Source of the DNA: Falsiroseomonas oleicola
GTDB taxonomy: Bacteria > Pseudomonadota > Alphaproteobacteria > Acetobacterales > Acetobacteraceae
Assembly: GCF_019029495.1 (NCBI RefSeq)
Contig: NZ_JAERQM010000007.1
Coordinates: 124,001 to 188,000 of the forward strand
Reading direction: 5' to 3'
Length of the DNA: 64,000 nt
The notes under the pieces are model-generated. The model worked only from the letters and a program-made list of their open reading frames with translations. It did not search any database and had not been told where the DNA came from. This document shows positions 43,002-51,269 of the stretch, piece after piece. The translations under genes and the position numbers were made by a program. The stretch's first letter is position 1. Each line of letters starts with the position of its first letter.

Positions 43002-43934
43002 TCAATTCCTTGGCGTAGGGACCGAACAGAGAAAGGTCTTCAGGCAATCAGGAAGCGTCGCGAGCACCGTCAGTGCGCGAATTGCATCATTCAGGGGGCT
43101 GAACGTCATTTTGGCGCGCCTCATAAATAATTTCGGATTTTTTGAGCCGCGATCCATTTTTAAATGCACAAGAAAATCCACAAAAATACGCAGCAAAAAC
43201 TTCCCGCGCCAGTCTTTTACTGGATCAAGTTTGTGAAAATCAACATAGGTCTTTTCTAGATCCAGAACAGATAGCGAAGATAGCTTTGGTACGCCTTCGT
43301 AAAAAAACACATCGTCTGCGTCTAGTTTAAGTGCGCCGCTAACGAGTGAAATTCTTGAGGCAATAAGATCATCAATCGAGTGTGTTGGGATAGAATTCCG
43401 CACACAATGAAAAAGGCATAGATTGGGGGTTTTCATTTTTTCGCGATAGGATAAAATTAATTCATCGAATAGGTCGCAGATTTTTGAGACCTCCTCATCA
43501 CCTTCAGGTCCGTGGCACCTATATTCGGCGACCAGTAGTGCCTCAAGAACTTGGCGCGACACCAGGAGATTTTCAAAAGCGTAAGTTGGCGTCACCCAAA
43601 GTTGCGTATCTGCCTGCCGGCCGCGCAAGCCATCAAAATCACGATCAATAAAAAACCAAACACTCGATATCGACAATTGCTTGCTTTCTCGGATTAAACT
43701 AATTAAATCGAGGGCGTTTTGTTTTCCTCGACAATTAAAAAAGGAAATATGACTAAAAATGGTGGAATTAATTATTGCGGTTGCTGTTTGCACAAAAGTT
43801 ACATCATCGTTGCCTTCTACGACAAAAATATAAGGCTTTGCTGTTTTTCCTCGAAATTTGATGTAGCTTAGAAGTATCACCTCGGCAGTATTTGCGGCCG
43901 CTGCCAATTTGTCGACTCTGTTTTGATCGGTCAT
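43002..43934 (-). CDS. ariB: DUF4435 TOPRIM-like effector of a PARIS-type anti-phage system (AriB-like)
   Basis: 310 residues. The TOPRIM-like landmarks are visible: the acidic strand YIFVVEGNDDVTFV with Glu39, and the DxD motif in VWFFIDRDFDG (Asp96, Asp98, Asp100). This matches the DUF4435 family, whose member AriB is the toxic nuclease of PARIS, cutting host tRNA-Lys when triggered by phage anti-restriction proteins (established for E. coli PARIS). It starts 9 bases after the ATPase stop codon and has the same AT-rich codon use. The stop codon is next to the GC-rich border. That this protein is active is an inference. Confidence 0.75.
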   Translation of the reverse strand: MTDQNRVDKLAAAANTAEVILLSYIKFRGKTAKPYIFVVEGNDDVTFVQTATAIINSTIFSHISFFNCRGKQNALDLISLIRESKQLSISSVWFFIDRDFDGLRGRQADTQLWVTPTYAFENLLVSRQVLEALLVAEYRCHGPEGDEEVSKICDLFDELILSYREKMKTPNLCLFHCVRNSIPTHSIDDLIASRISLVSGALKLDADDVFFYEGVPKLSSLSVLDLEKTYVDFHKLDPVKDWRGKFLLRIFVDFLVHLKMDRGSKNPKLFMRRAKMTFSPLNDAIRALTVLATLPDCLKTFLCSVPTPRN

Positions 43935-43943
43935 TTTCCGAAA

Positions 43944-45371
43944 TCACTCCGCGGAAGTTATTTTGTGTCGGCGGACGGTAATTGGCCCTGCATACAAACG
44001 AAGTTCGTTCTGGAAAATAAATGGGGAGTGGGTTATTGCAATAAGCTGGCAAAAACTTGGCGAGCGGGCTATGTCGGGTAAGAATTTTTGTTGCCATTCC
44101 ATCGAAAGTGATAGTTCTGGCTCATCAATCAATACAATAATCTTTTTGTCTGACTCGAGGTATAGGCGTGCAAATGTGCTGACAATTTGTTTTTCGCCAG
44201 AAGATAGTGCATCCAAAGGTAACGTCTTGTCTGTGTAAGAGTTGATGACTCGCGCTTCAGCTGAGGTTTTGTCAAAGATAAACCGCTTTTCGCTATCATC
44301 CTCACCCCAATAAGAGTTGACAACCTCAATGAAATTTTCAATACGAGCTTCTCGACCTTGAGTGGATGCATATGTTTGCATTAGCTGATTGAGAAAGCTT
44401 TTTAGATATATGTTTTCTTCATTATTAATTTCTCCGCTGGTTATTAGGCGCTCAATTCGGTCTTTCATGTCAGCGGTATCGCGACCGAGTCGACCAAGAA
44501 CAACCTGAAGTGAATTCGGGTCTATTGGACTCGTGTTCTCAACGTTTGTTTTGTAGTGGCCGAATATTAGATCGTCCAGAGTTCTAGCATTTATCGACGA
44601 AAACGCCCTCACCGTGGAGCGTCGAATTTCCTCGGCCATTTCAGTCAATTTAGTCTCAACATCTTGAAGCCCAAAATGAATGAGCTGATCTCCAGACCAG
44701 TCATTTTTATAGTTTGGTCTCGGTCGCTGGGCTGATGGGCGGTACTGATACTCAGGTAGCGAAGTTTCGATGCGGCGGTATGTTGGAAGATAAAGAACGG
44801 TGTAGCCAGCGAGGGCGCGGGCTACCTCAGAAGAGAAAGCCAAAAATTTTTCCCGCTTTCTCTTGAAGCTATTTATTATTTCTTTATCAATGATTCCCGT
44901 CAAAACCTCTTTCACATATTGATAAGGAGCGTGATAAATAATTGTCTCCCTAGAAAAATATTTTGTCTTTCGAATATCACTTTCTTCGCCGCTCGCCACG
45001 GCGGCGATTAGTTCTTCGGCCTCCAGTCTCGATGGTTCTGGCAAATCAAGTCTCGACCAGCGAGGCGCCTTAAATATTTTATCAAACTCTCTTCGCGGAA
45101 CGGCGAATTCTTCCCTCTTCTTTGTCCAGGTATTCTCAGAAATCTCAAGATGCAATGAAGAGAATTCAATTGAAATTAAAGCGCTATGGTTTCCGGTTAA
45201 AACTGCATGAAGCGCATTCAGCAGCGTTGTTTTTCCTGCGCCGTTCTCGGCCACAAGAATTTGTATGGGGAGATTGGTGTGAAGTTCTATATCCTTGTAT
45301 CCATTGGCTAGTTCGAGAGAAAATCTCCGAATTGGCGGACTTTGGCTAAATTCTTGGAAATTTTCTGTCAT
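43944..45371 (-). CDS. ariA: ABC/AAA15-type ATPase of a PARIS-type system (AriA-like)
   Basis: 475 residues. Walker A is AENGAGKTT (41-49), the ABC signature LSSGEKQIVS is near 389, Walker B IIVLIDEPELSLSMEW near 411-425, and the switch His in ITHSPFIF at about 448. This layout, with a long helical insertion between, is that of AAA15/OLD-like ATPases. In PARIS, AriA sequesters AriB in a large assembly until a phage trigger appears. Gene order and length match the family. ATG 45371 is preceded by AAGGAG 7 bases upstream; the open frame further upstream runs into BLUF and is not used. Two-gene operon with ariB. Confidence 0.75.
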   Translation of the reverse strand: MTENFQEFSQSPPIRRFSLELANGYKDIELHTNLPIQILVAENGAGKTTLLNALHAVLTGNHSALISIEFSSLHLEISENTWTKKREEFAVPRREFDKIFKAPRWSRLDLPEPSRLEAEELIAAVASGEESDIRKTKYFSRETIIYHAPYQYVKEVLTGIIDKEIINSFKRKREKFLAFSSEVARALAGYTVLYLPTYRRIETSLPEYQYRPSAQRPRPNYKNDWSGDQLIHFGLQDVETKLTEMAEEIRRSTVRAFSSINARTLDDLIFGHYKTNVENTSPIDPNSLQVVLGRLGRDTADMKDRIERLITSGEINNEENIYLKSFLNQLMQTYASTQGREARIENFIEVVNSYWGEDDSEKRFIFDKTSAEARVINSYTDKTLPLDALSSGEKQIVSTFARLYLESDKKIIVLIDEPELSLSMEWQQKFLPDIARSPSFCQLIAITHSPFIFQNELRLYAGPITVRRHKITSAE

Positions 45372-45423
45372 AATTTGGCTCCTTGTCGGAATGAAAAGAC
45401 AACAATTCGACTTTTTGATTGTG

Positions 45424-45915
45424 TCAGAATTTAGTGCCCGTCGGATGTCGTCGAGGTATTTCAATATTCATGGGGGTCTGAGTAGCCACCTCCCCCGCCA
45501 CCCTCTGAAACACCGCCCTGGCCTCCGCCGCCGAGGCCCGTCCCATCGCCCCGTCCCGCACCGCCTCCCGGCTCCACATCCAGCTCCGCGCCGGGTCGTC
45601 CAGCATGTCCCAGTCCGGAAACAGCCGGGCCGGCGCGTCGCCCACCCAGATCAGCCCCACCTCCATATGCCGGTCATCCCGCAGGATGCGCCCGAAGGTC
45701 GCGGTCACCTTCTCCCGGGGGCCTTCCAGCCATTGCAGAAACAGGTCGGCGCGGCAGACCAGGGCGCCGGTCAGCCCGTCACGCTTATTGTTCCGGCGCG
45801 CCGCCATCAGGATGTCGTCCAGCATGTCGCCCGAGAATCCGAAGGGGCGGGAGGCATAGATCAACTGAGTCAGCGGCCCGGCGGTGGGTACCGGTGCGGA
45901 GAGGGGGGCGGACAT
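45424..45915 (-). CDS. BLUF domain blue-light photoreceptor
   Basis: 163 residues. The flavin-binding BLUF fold spans residues 14-110: the photoactive Tyr20 in TQLIYASRPFG, Asn43 in RRNNKRDGLTGAL, Gln61 in LFLQWLEG, and Trp in LFPDWDM, the residues needed for BLUF photochemistry. A short C-terminal helical tail follows. Small BLUF proteins usually act by protein contact with regulators or cyclases; no partner is next door. The last 15 codons (MNIEIPRRHPTGTKF) lie in the AT-rich island side, so the original end may be altered. Confidence 0.88.
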   Translation of the reverse strand: MSAPLSAPVPTAGPLTQLIYASRPFGFSGDMLDDILMAARRNNKRDGLTGALVCRADLFLQWLEGPREKVTATFGRILRDDRHMEVGLIWVGDAPARLFPDWDMLDDPARSWMWSREAVRDGAMGRASAAEARAVFQRVAGEVATQTPMNIEIPRRHPTGTKF

Positions 45916-45957
45916 GGACGGAAGCTCCCGGATTCGTTGCGCCGAGCTTACCCAGCT

Positions 45958-47763
45958 TCACCGCCGCCCGAACAGCTTCTCCAGCTCCGCCTTGCCGAAA
46001 CGCAGCACCGTCGGCCGCCCATGCGAACAGGTGGCCGCGCGCGGCGTCGCCTCCATCTGGCGCAGCAGCGCCGCCATCTCGGCGCCGGCCAGCCGCCGCC
46101 CGGCGCGGATCGAACCATGGCAGGCCAGGCGGGCCACCGCCGCATCCAGCCGCGCCTCCAGCGCCAGCGCCTCATCCATCTCGGCCAGCTCCGCCGCCAG
46201 GTCGCGCAGCAGCGGCGCCGGGTCGGGGGCGCCGAGCAAGGCGGGCAAGGCGCGCACGAGGATCGCGCCGGGGCCGCCAAAGCCCTCGATCTCCAGGCCG
46301 AGCCGCGCCAGCGCCGGCGCCTGGTCCAGCAGCCGCGCCGCGTCGCCGGCGGGCAGTTCCACCACCGCCGGCAGCAGCAGCGGCTGGGCGCGGACGCCGC
46401 CTTCCACAAGCTGCGCGCGCAGCGCCTCATGCGTCAGGCGTTCGTGGGCCGCATGCTGGTCCACCAGCACCAGCGACCCGTCCGGCGCCTCCGCCAGCAC
46501 ATAGGTGTCGAGGATCTGGCCGAGCGGCCGCCCCAGCGGGCCTTCCTCCGCGAAATCGGGCAGGGGTTGCGGCGGCGGCGGCGGGGCGAAGCCGAGCGGC
46601 AGGGAAGCGCCGCGCGGCCGCTGCGGCAGCGGCCCGCTCGGCGGGCGCCAGCCGGGGAAGGCGGGGGCGGCCTCGGCGAAACCCTCCAGGCCCGGCGCCT
46701 CGGCGGGGCCGCGCATCGGCCAGGGGGCGAGGGCCGGGGTGGTGGCGAGGCCTTCGGGCGCCGCGCCGCTCGCGCCCACGGCCAAGGCGCGGTGCAAGGC
46801 GGAAATCATCAGCCCGCGCACCCCCGGCGCATCCCGGAAGCGCAGCTCGGTCTTCATCGGGTGGACGTTCACATCCACCGCCTCCGGCGGCACGTCGAGG
46901 AACAGGGCGGCGACGGGGAAGCGCTTGGCCGGCACCATGTCGCGGTAGGCGACGCGCAGCGCCGTGCGCAGCAGCGGGTCCCGCACCGGGCGGCGGTTCA
47001 CCACCAGGTGCTGCGCCGCGCCCGTGGCCGTGTGATGCGTCGGCAGGCCGGCGAGGCCGGTCAGCGCCACGCCATCGCGCAGCGCCTCCAGCGGCACCGC
47101 CGCCCCGGCGAAATCGGCGCCGAGCAAGGCGGCGATGCGGCCCTCGCGTGTGGCGGGCGGCAGGTCGAGCACCTTGCGACCCTCCACCTCCACCCGGAAG
47201 GCGACCTCCGGCCAGGCCATGGCGAGGCGCCGCACCGCCTCCACCGCCTGTTCGGCCTCATGGCGCGGGGTGCGGAGGAAGGCGCGGCGGGCCGGGGTGG
47301 CGAAGAACAGGTCGCGCACCTCGACGCGCGTGCCCGGCGCGCCGGCCGCCGGCCCCACGGCGGATTTGCGCCCGCCCTCCACGCTGATGGCATGCGCGGT
47401 GCCGTCCACAAGCCGGGAGGTGAGGGTGAGGCGGGAGACCGCGCCGATGGAGGGCAGCGCCTCCCCCCGGAAGCCCAGGGTCGCGATGCGGAACAGCATC
47501 GCTTCCTCGGCGAGCTTGGAGGTGGCGTGGCGTTCGAGGGCGAGGGACAGGTCCTCGGCGCCCATGCCATGGCCGTCATCCTCCACCAGGATGCGGCCGA
47601 TGCCGCCTTCCTCCAGGGATACGGCGATGCGGCGGGCGCCGGCATCCAGCGCGTTCTCCACCAGCTCCTTCACCGCGGCGGCCGGGCGCTCGACCACCTC
47701 GCCGGCCGCGATGCGGTTGGAGGTGGTCTCGGAGAGAAGGCGAATCCGGGGCGCGGGGGCCAT
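45958..47763 (-). CDS. mutL: DNA mismatch repair protein MutL
   Basis: 601-residue mismatch repair ATPase. N-terminal GHKL motifs: VVERPAAAVKELVENALDAG, VEDDGHGMG, ATLGFRGEALPSI. The C-terminal nuclease motif DQHAAHERLTHE fits DQHA(X)2E(X)4E exactly, and ATCSHGRPTVLRF near the end is the second metal-binding block, so this MutL is predicted to be a nicking endonuclease, unlike E. coli MutL. The linker is Pro-rich and variable. It is 42 bases from the BLUF start. Confidence 0.95.
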   Translation of the reverse strand: MAPAPRIRLLSETTSNRIAAGEVVERPAAAVKELVENALDAGARRIAVSLEEGGIGRILVEDDGHGMGAEDLSLALERHATSKLAEEAMLFRIATLGFRGEALPSIGAVSRLTLTSRLVDGTAHAISVEGGRKSAVGPAAGAPGTRVEVRDLFFATPARRAFLRTPRHEAEQAVEAVRRLAMAWPEVAFRVEVEGRKVLDLPPATREGRIAALLGADFAGAAVPLEALRDGVALTGLAGLPTHHTATGAAQHLVVNRRPVRDPLLRTALRVAYRDMVPAKRFPVAALFLDVPPEAVDVNVHPMKTELRFRDAPGVRGLMISALHRALAVGASGAAPEGLATTPALAPWPMRGPAEAPGLEGFAEAAPAFPGWRPPSGPLPQRPRGASLPLGFAPPPPPQPLPDFAEEGPLGRPLGQILDTYVLAEAPDGSLVLVDQHAAHERLTHEALRAQLVEGGVRAQPLLLPAVVELPAGDAARLLDQAPALARLGLEIEGFGGPGAILVRALPALLGAPDPAPLLRDLAAELAEMDEALALEARLDAAVARLACHGSIRAGRRLAGAEMAALLRQMEATPRAATCSHGRPTVLRFGKAELEKLFGRR

Positions 47764-47861
47764 GCGGAGGATGTGCGGCGGCGGCGCTGGGATGTCCAGC
47801 GCCCTCGATTCTGGTTCGCGTGATTCAGACTTTTCGGCGATTCCGCCTCAAGTCATCACGC

Positions 47862-48722
47862 TCAGCCGCCGAGGAAATCCCGGATCGCCGAATCATAGTC
47901 GCCATCGCGCTGCCAGCGCTTGGTCGTGGCGGCATCGGGCAGGCCCGCCAGGTCCGTCGGCGCGGTGCCGTCCCGCAGCGCCTTCAGCGTGGCATGCACC
48001 GCCTGCATCGCCGCCGGGAAGGTGGCATGGCCCTGCAGCGCCACGCGGGCGCCGTGCTGCGCCAGGGTCGCGGCACCGCCAATCCCCGCCTTGGCGCTGC
48101 CCACCAGGATCGGCAGGCCGGTCGCCGCCCGCAATGCGTCGAGCTGGGCGAGGTCAGTGAGGCCGGTCACGAAGATGCCGTCCGCCCCGGCCTTGGCATA
48201 GGCTGTGGCCCGGGCCACCGCATCCTCCGTGCTGGTGACCGAGAGGGCGGAGGTGCGGGCGATGATGACGAGCGACGGATCACTCCGCGCCGCCAGCGCC
48301 GCGCGGATCTTGCCGAGGCCTTCCTCCGGCGACAGCAGCGCGGTCTTCTCCGGCCCATAGGGGCGGGGCAGCAGCGTGTCCTCGATGGTCAGGGCAGCGA
48401 CACCGGCCGTCTCCAGCTCCTCCACCGTCCGCATGACGGAGAGGGCATTGCCATAGCCGTGGTCGGCATCGACCAGCAGCGGCGGGGCGCCGGCCCGGGT
48501 GATGCGGCGGATGAGGTCGGCGAATTCGGTCAGCGTCAGGATGATATGGTCCGGCGCGCCGAGCACGGCGAGCGAGGCGACGGAGCCGCCGAGGATCGCC
48601 GTCTCGAAGCCCAGATCGGCGGCGATGCGGCCGGAAATGGCATCGAAGACGCTGGCCGGATGCACGCAGGCCGCGCCTTCCAGCACCGCCCGGAAGGCCT
48701 TTCGCCGTTCTGTCGCCGTCAT
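47862..48722 (-). CDS. ICL/PEP mutase family, oxaloacetate decarboxylase-like
   Basis: 286 residues of the isocitrate lyase/PEP mutase superfamily. Features: FDAISGRIAADLGFETAILGG, the metal-binding DADHGYGNALSVMRTVEELE, IEDTLLPRPYG and IIARTSALSV. The DADHGYGNA and EDTLLP blocks match the Pseudomonas oxaloacetate decarboxylase branch rather than methylisocitrate lyase, which would have a KKCGH-type Cys. It would then give pyruvate and CO2. The ATG at 48722 fits; upstream frame is not family-like. The 98 bases between mutL and this gene hold nothing clear. Confidence 0.85.
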   Translation of the reverse strand: MTATERRKAFRAVLEGAACVHPASVFDAISGRIAADLGFETAILGGSVASLAVLGAPDHIILTLTEFADLIRRITRAGAPPLLVDADHGYGNALSVMRTVEELETAGVAALTIEDTLLPRPYGPEKTALLSPEEGLGKIRAALAARSDPSLVIIARTSALSVTSTEDAVARATAYAKAGADGIFVTGLTDLAQLDALRAATGLPILVGSAKAGIGGAATLAQHGARVALQGHATFPAAMQAVHATLKALRDGTAPTDLAGLPDAATTKRWQRDGDYDSAIRDFLGG

Positions 48723-48955
48723 TCCCTGGGTCCCCCGGTCGTTTCCGGGGGAAGGGTAGCGCGTCGCCGGGTGGCTGACAGCCCACCCGGCGGCGCCTTT
48801 CCACCCGGCCGCGCCAATGGGGGGCGCGCCGGCCGGGCAGGTCACACGAGCGGGCCGGTCTCTTGGCCGGCCCGAGCGGCCGAACGGCCGCCGCCGCCTA
48901 TGCGGCGAGCCAAGCCGCCGGAGGCGGCGCCCGGCGCTTGAGGGCGGCCCTGCTA
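48723..48955. other. Intergenic region with hairpin
   Basis: 233 bases with no gene. It includes the presumed promoter of the decarboxylase gene on the minus strand and, at 48851-48874, a perfect 8-bp stem (CGGGCCGG/CCGGCCCG) with an 8-base loop, which on the minus strand lies about 80 bases past the degP stop codon and could terminate degP. Further GGCGGC-rich palindromic pieces lie at 48877-48955. Confidence 0.5.
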
Positions 48956-50479
48956 TTATCCCTCGCCGGCCAGCGGCAGGGCGACGAAGGCGCCGCCACC
49001 TTCCCGCGAGAGCTGGAGCGCGATGGCCGGGCGTCCCTCGCGCCGGGCGGCGGCCACCGCCTCCGCCACGTCATTCGGGCTGCGGACCTCGCGGTCGCCG
49101 GCGCGCAGGATGATGTCGCCGGGCCGCATGCCGCGCGTCGCCGCGACGCTGCCCGGCACCACCGATGCCACCCGCGCGCCCTGGGCCGCATCCTGCGCCT
49201 GGCCCTTGCCGCGCGGGGCATTGGCGGGCGCGAGCTCCAGGCCCAGCGTGCCGGGCCGCGTCGCCGCATCCGGCCGCGCCTCCGCCTGCTGCTGCGCCGG
49301 GGGCTCGCGCTGGCCGAGCGTCACCGCCTGTTCCATCCGCGCGCCGTCCCGCAGCACGGCCAGGGTGGCGCGGCTGTCGGGGGCCATCTCGGCCACCGCC
49401 AAAGCCAGGTCGCGCGGGGTCGCGACCTCCCGCCCCTCCAGCCCGATCACCACGTCGCCGGGGCGCAGGCCGGCGCGGGCGGCGGGGCTGTCCGGCTCGA
49501 CATTCGCCACCAGGGCGCCACGCGGATTGGGCAGGCGCAGGGCCTGGGCCATCTCCTCGTTGATCGGCTGCATCGCCACCCCGAGCCAACCGCGGGAGAC
49601 GGTGCCGTCGCGCTTCAGATCCTCGATCACATGCCGCGCCATGCGGGCCGGCACGGCGAAGCCGATGCCGACATTGCCGCCGCCGCCAGGGGCGTAGATG
49701 GCGGTGTTGATGCCCACCACCTCGCCATTGCCGTTGAACAGCGGGCCACCGGAATTACCCGGATTGATCGGCGCATCGGTCTGGATGAAGTCGTCATAGG
49801 GGCCGGCGCCGATCTGCCGCCCGCGGGCGGAGACGATGCCGGCGGTCACCGATCCGCCGAGGCCGAAGGGATTGCCCATGGCCACCACCCAGTCGCCGAC
49901 GCGCAGCGTGTCGCTGTCGCCCCATGTCAGCGTCGCCAGCGGGCCGCCGGCCTCCACCTTCAGCAGCGCCAGGTCGGTCTGCTGGTCGCGGCCGACCACG
50001 CGGGCCGGCAGGTCGCGGCCATCGGCGAGTTCCACCCGCACCTGCGCCGCATCGCCCACCACATGGTTGTTGGTGACGATATAGCCCTCCGCATCGATCA
50101 CGAAGCCGCTGCCCTGGCCCATCCGGGCGCGGCCCTGGGGGGCGCCCGGGCGGGGCTGGCCACGGCGGAAGAAGGGCTCCAGCGGCGAGCCGCGCAGCTC
50201 CGGCGGCACCTGGGCCTGGGCGGCGGCCGGCGCCTCCCCGGTCACGGTCACGCGCACCACGGCGGGGGCGACGCGGGCGGCGAGGTCGCCGAAGCCCGCG
50301 GGGCCGGCCTGGCGCGGCAGGGTGATGGCGGCGCCCGGCTGGGCCGGCACCGTCTCCGCCTGGCCGGAGAAGGGCAGGGTGGTCAGGGCCGTGGTGCCCA
50401 GGGCGAGCGCCAGCAGCCCGGCGGCGAAAAGCTTGCGCACCGGCTTGCGCGGGGTGGTGGTCTCGGGGGAGTTGCTCAT
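48956..50479 (-). CDS. degP: Do family periplasmic serine protease/chaperone
   Basis: 507 residues. N-terminal signal anchor KLFAAGLLALALGTTAL; trypsin-like domain with His139 in IVTNNHVVG, Asp169 in QQTDLALLKVE and Ser243 in NPGNSGGPLFN; then two PDZ domains (RGALVANVEPDSPAARAGLRPGD; VASVVPGSVAATRGMRPGDI). This is the DegP/HtrA layout for quality control of envelope proteins. The gene diverges from a two-component system across 118 bases, a frequent arrangement in Rhodospirillales where the system may control it. Confidence 0.95.
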   Translation of the reverse strand: MSNSPETTTPRKPVRKLFAAGLLALALGTTALTTLPFSGQAETVPAQPGAAITLPRQAGPAGFGDLAARVAPAVVRVTVTGEAPAAAQAQVPPELRGSPLEPFFRRGQPRPGAPQGRARMGQGSGFVIDAEGYIVTNNHVVGDAAQVRVELADGRDLPARVVGRDQQTDLALLKVEAGGPLATLTWGDSDTLRVGDWVVAMGNPFGLGGSVTAGIVSARGRQIGAGPYDDFIQTDAPINPGNSGGPLFNGNGEVVGINTAIYAPGGGGNVGIGFAVPARMARHVIEDLKRDGTVSRGWLGVAMQPINEEMAQALRLPNPRGALVANVEPDSPAARAGLRPGDVVIGLEGREVATPRDLALAVAEMAPDSRATLAVLRDGARMEQAVTLGQREPPAQQQAEARPDAATRPGTLGLELAPANAPRGKGQAQDAAQGARVASVVPGSVAATRGMRPGDIILRAGDREVRSPNDVAEAVAAARREGRPAIALQLSREGGGAFVALPLAGEG

Positions 50480-50597
50480 TGCTGGCGTCCTTGTCTAGCG
50501 GCATGCCATCCGGGATGGCCCAATGCGGTATCTGGGGCGCCAGCCTCACAGCCGCTTCGCGGCCAGTCTACGATTTCGTAAGGTTGAGGAGGCCCGC

Positions 50598-51269
50598 TTG
50601 CGCATCCTGCTGGTCGAGGACGATGCCGGCACGGCGGCGGAGGTGGCGCGCGGCCTGAGCGGGGCCGGGCATCTGGTGAACCATGTGGCGGACGGCAAGG
50701 CCGGGCTGATGGAGGCGATCGGCGGCGGCTATGACGTGCTGGTGGTGGACCGGATGCTCCCCGGCCTGGATGGCCTCGGCCTGATCCGCGCCCTGCGCGC
50801 CGCCGGGGTGGCGACGCCGGCCTTGATGCTGACCGCCCGCGCCGGACTCGGCGACCGGGTGGAGGGGCTGGATTCCGGCGCCGACGACTACCTGGCCAAG
50901 CCCTTCGCCTTTTCCGAGCTGCTGGCGCGGGTGCATGCGCTGGGCCGCCGCCCCGCCCTGCATGCCGAGCCCAGCGTCTTGCGCCTGGCCGACCTGGAGA
51001 TGGACCTGCTGCGCCGCAGCGTCACCCGCGCCGGCCAGCGCATCGACCTGCAGCCCCGCGAATTCCGCCTGCTGGAGGTGCTGCTGCGCCAGGCCGGGCG
51101 GGTGGTGACGCGCAACATGCTGCTGGAACAGGTCTGGGAAATCCATTTCGACCCGCGCACCAGCGTGGTGGAGACGCATATCAGCCGGCTGCGCGCCAAG
51201 CTGGGCGAACCCAGCCTGATCCACACCCTGCGCGGTTCCGGCTATGTGGCGCGAGCGCCCGATGCGTGA
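50598..51269 (+). CDS. OmpR-family response regulator
   Basis: 223 residues. Receiver domain: acidic pocket LLVEDDAG, phosphoacceptor Asp in VLVVDRMLPGLDG, Thr/Ser in LMLTARAG and Lys in DDYLAKPFAF. The winged-helix DNA-binding domain ends VETHISRLRAKLGEPSLIHTLRGSGYVA. The TTG at 50598 is used because GAGGAGG lies 5 bases before it and it begins exactly at LRILLVEDD; there is no ATG at this spot. The stop codon overlaps the kinase start. Confidence 0.93.
   Translation: MRILLVEDDAGTAAEVARGLSGAGHLVNHVADGKAGLMEAIGGGYDVLVVDRMLPGLDGLGLIRALRAAGVATPALMLTARAGLGDRVEGLDSGADDYLAKPFAFSELLARVHALGRRPALHAEPSVLRLADLEMDLLRRSVTRAGQRIDLQPREFRLLEVLLRQAGRVVTRNMLLEQVWEIHFDPRTSVVETHISRLRAKLGEPSLIHTLRGSGYVARAPDA

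Larger units (their letters stand above)
43000..45475. mobile_element. AT-rich acquired defence island
   Basis: Base composition changes sharply near 43000 and again near 45475: long A/T runs and AT-ending codons replace the GC-rich pattern of both flanks. It contains exactly two genes, an ABC-type ATPase and a DUF4435 protein. No integrase, transposase, tRNA or direct repeat at the borders could be seen, so the mechanism of insertion is unknown. Confidence 0.75.

Noticed and set aside
43142-43330. 62-residue plus-strand frame in the AT-rich island
   Set aside because: Antisense to the DUF4435 gene, no ribosome-binding site and no similarity seen.
43000-45475. Integrase, transposase or tRNA attachment site at the island
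   Set aside because: None could be found at either border, and no direct repeat was visible.
45295-47823. 842-residue plus-strand frame across BLUF and mutL
   Set aside because: Antisense shadow with His/Arg/Gln-rich composition; mutL on the other strand is unmistakable.
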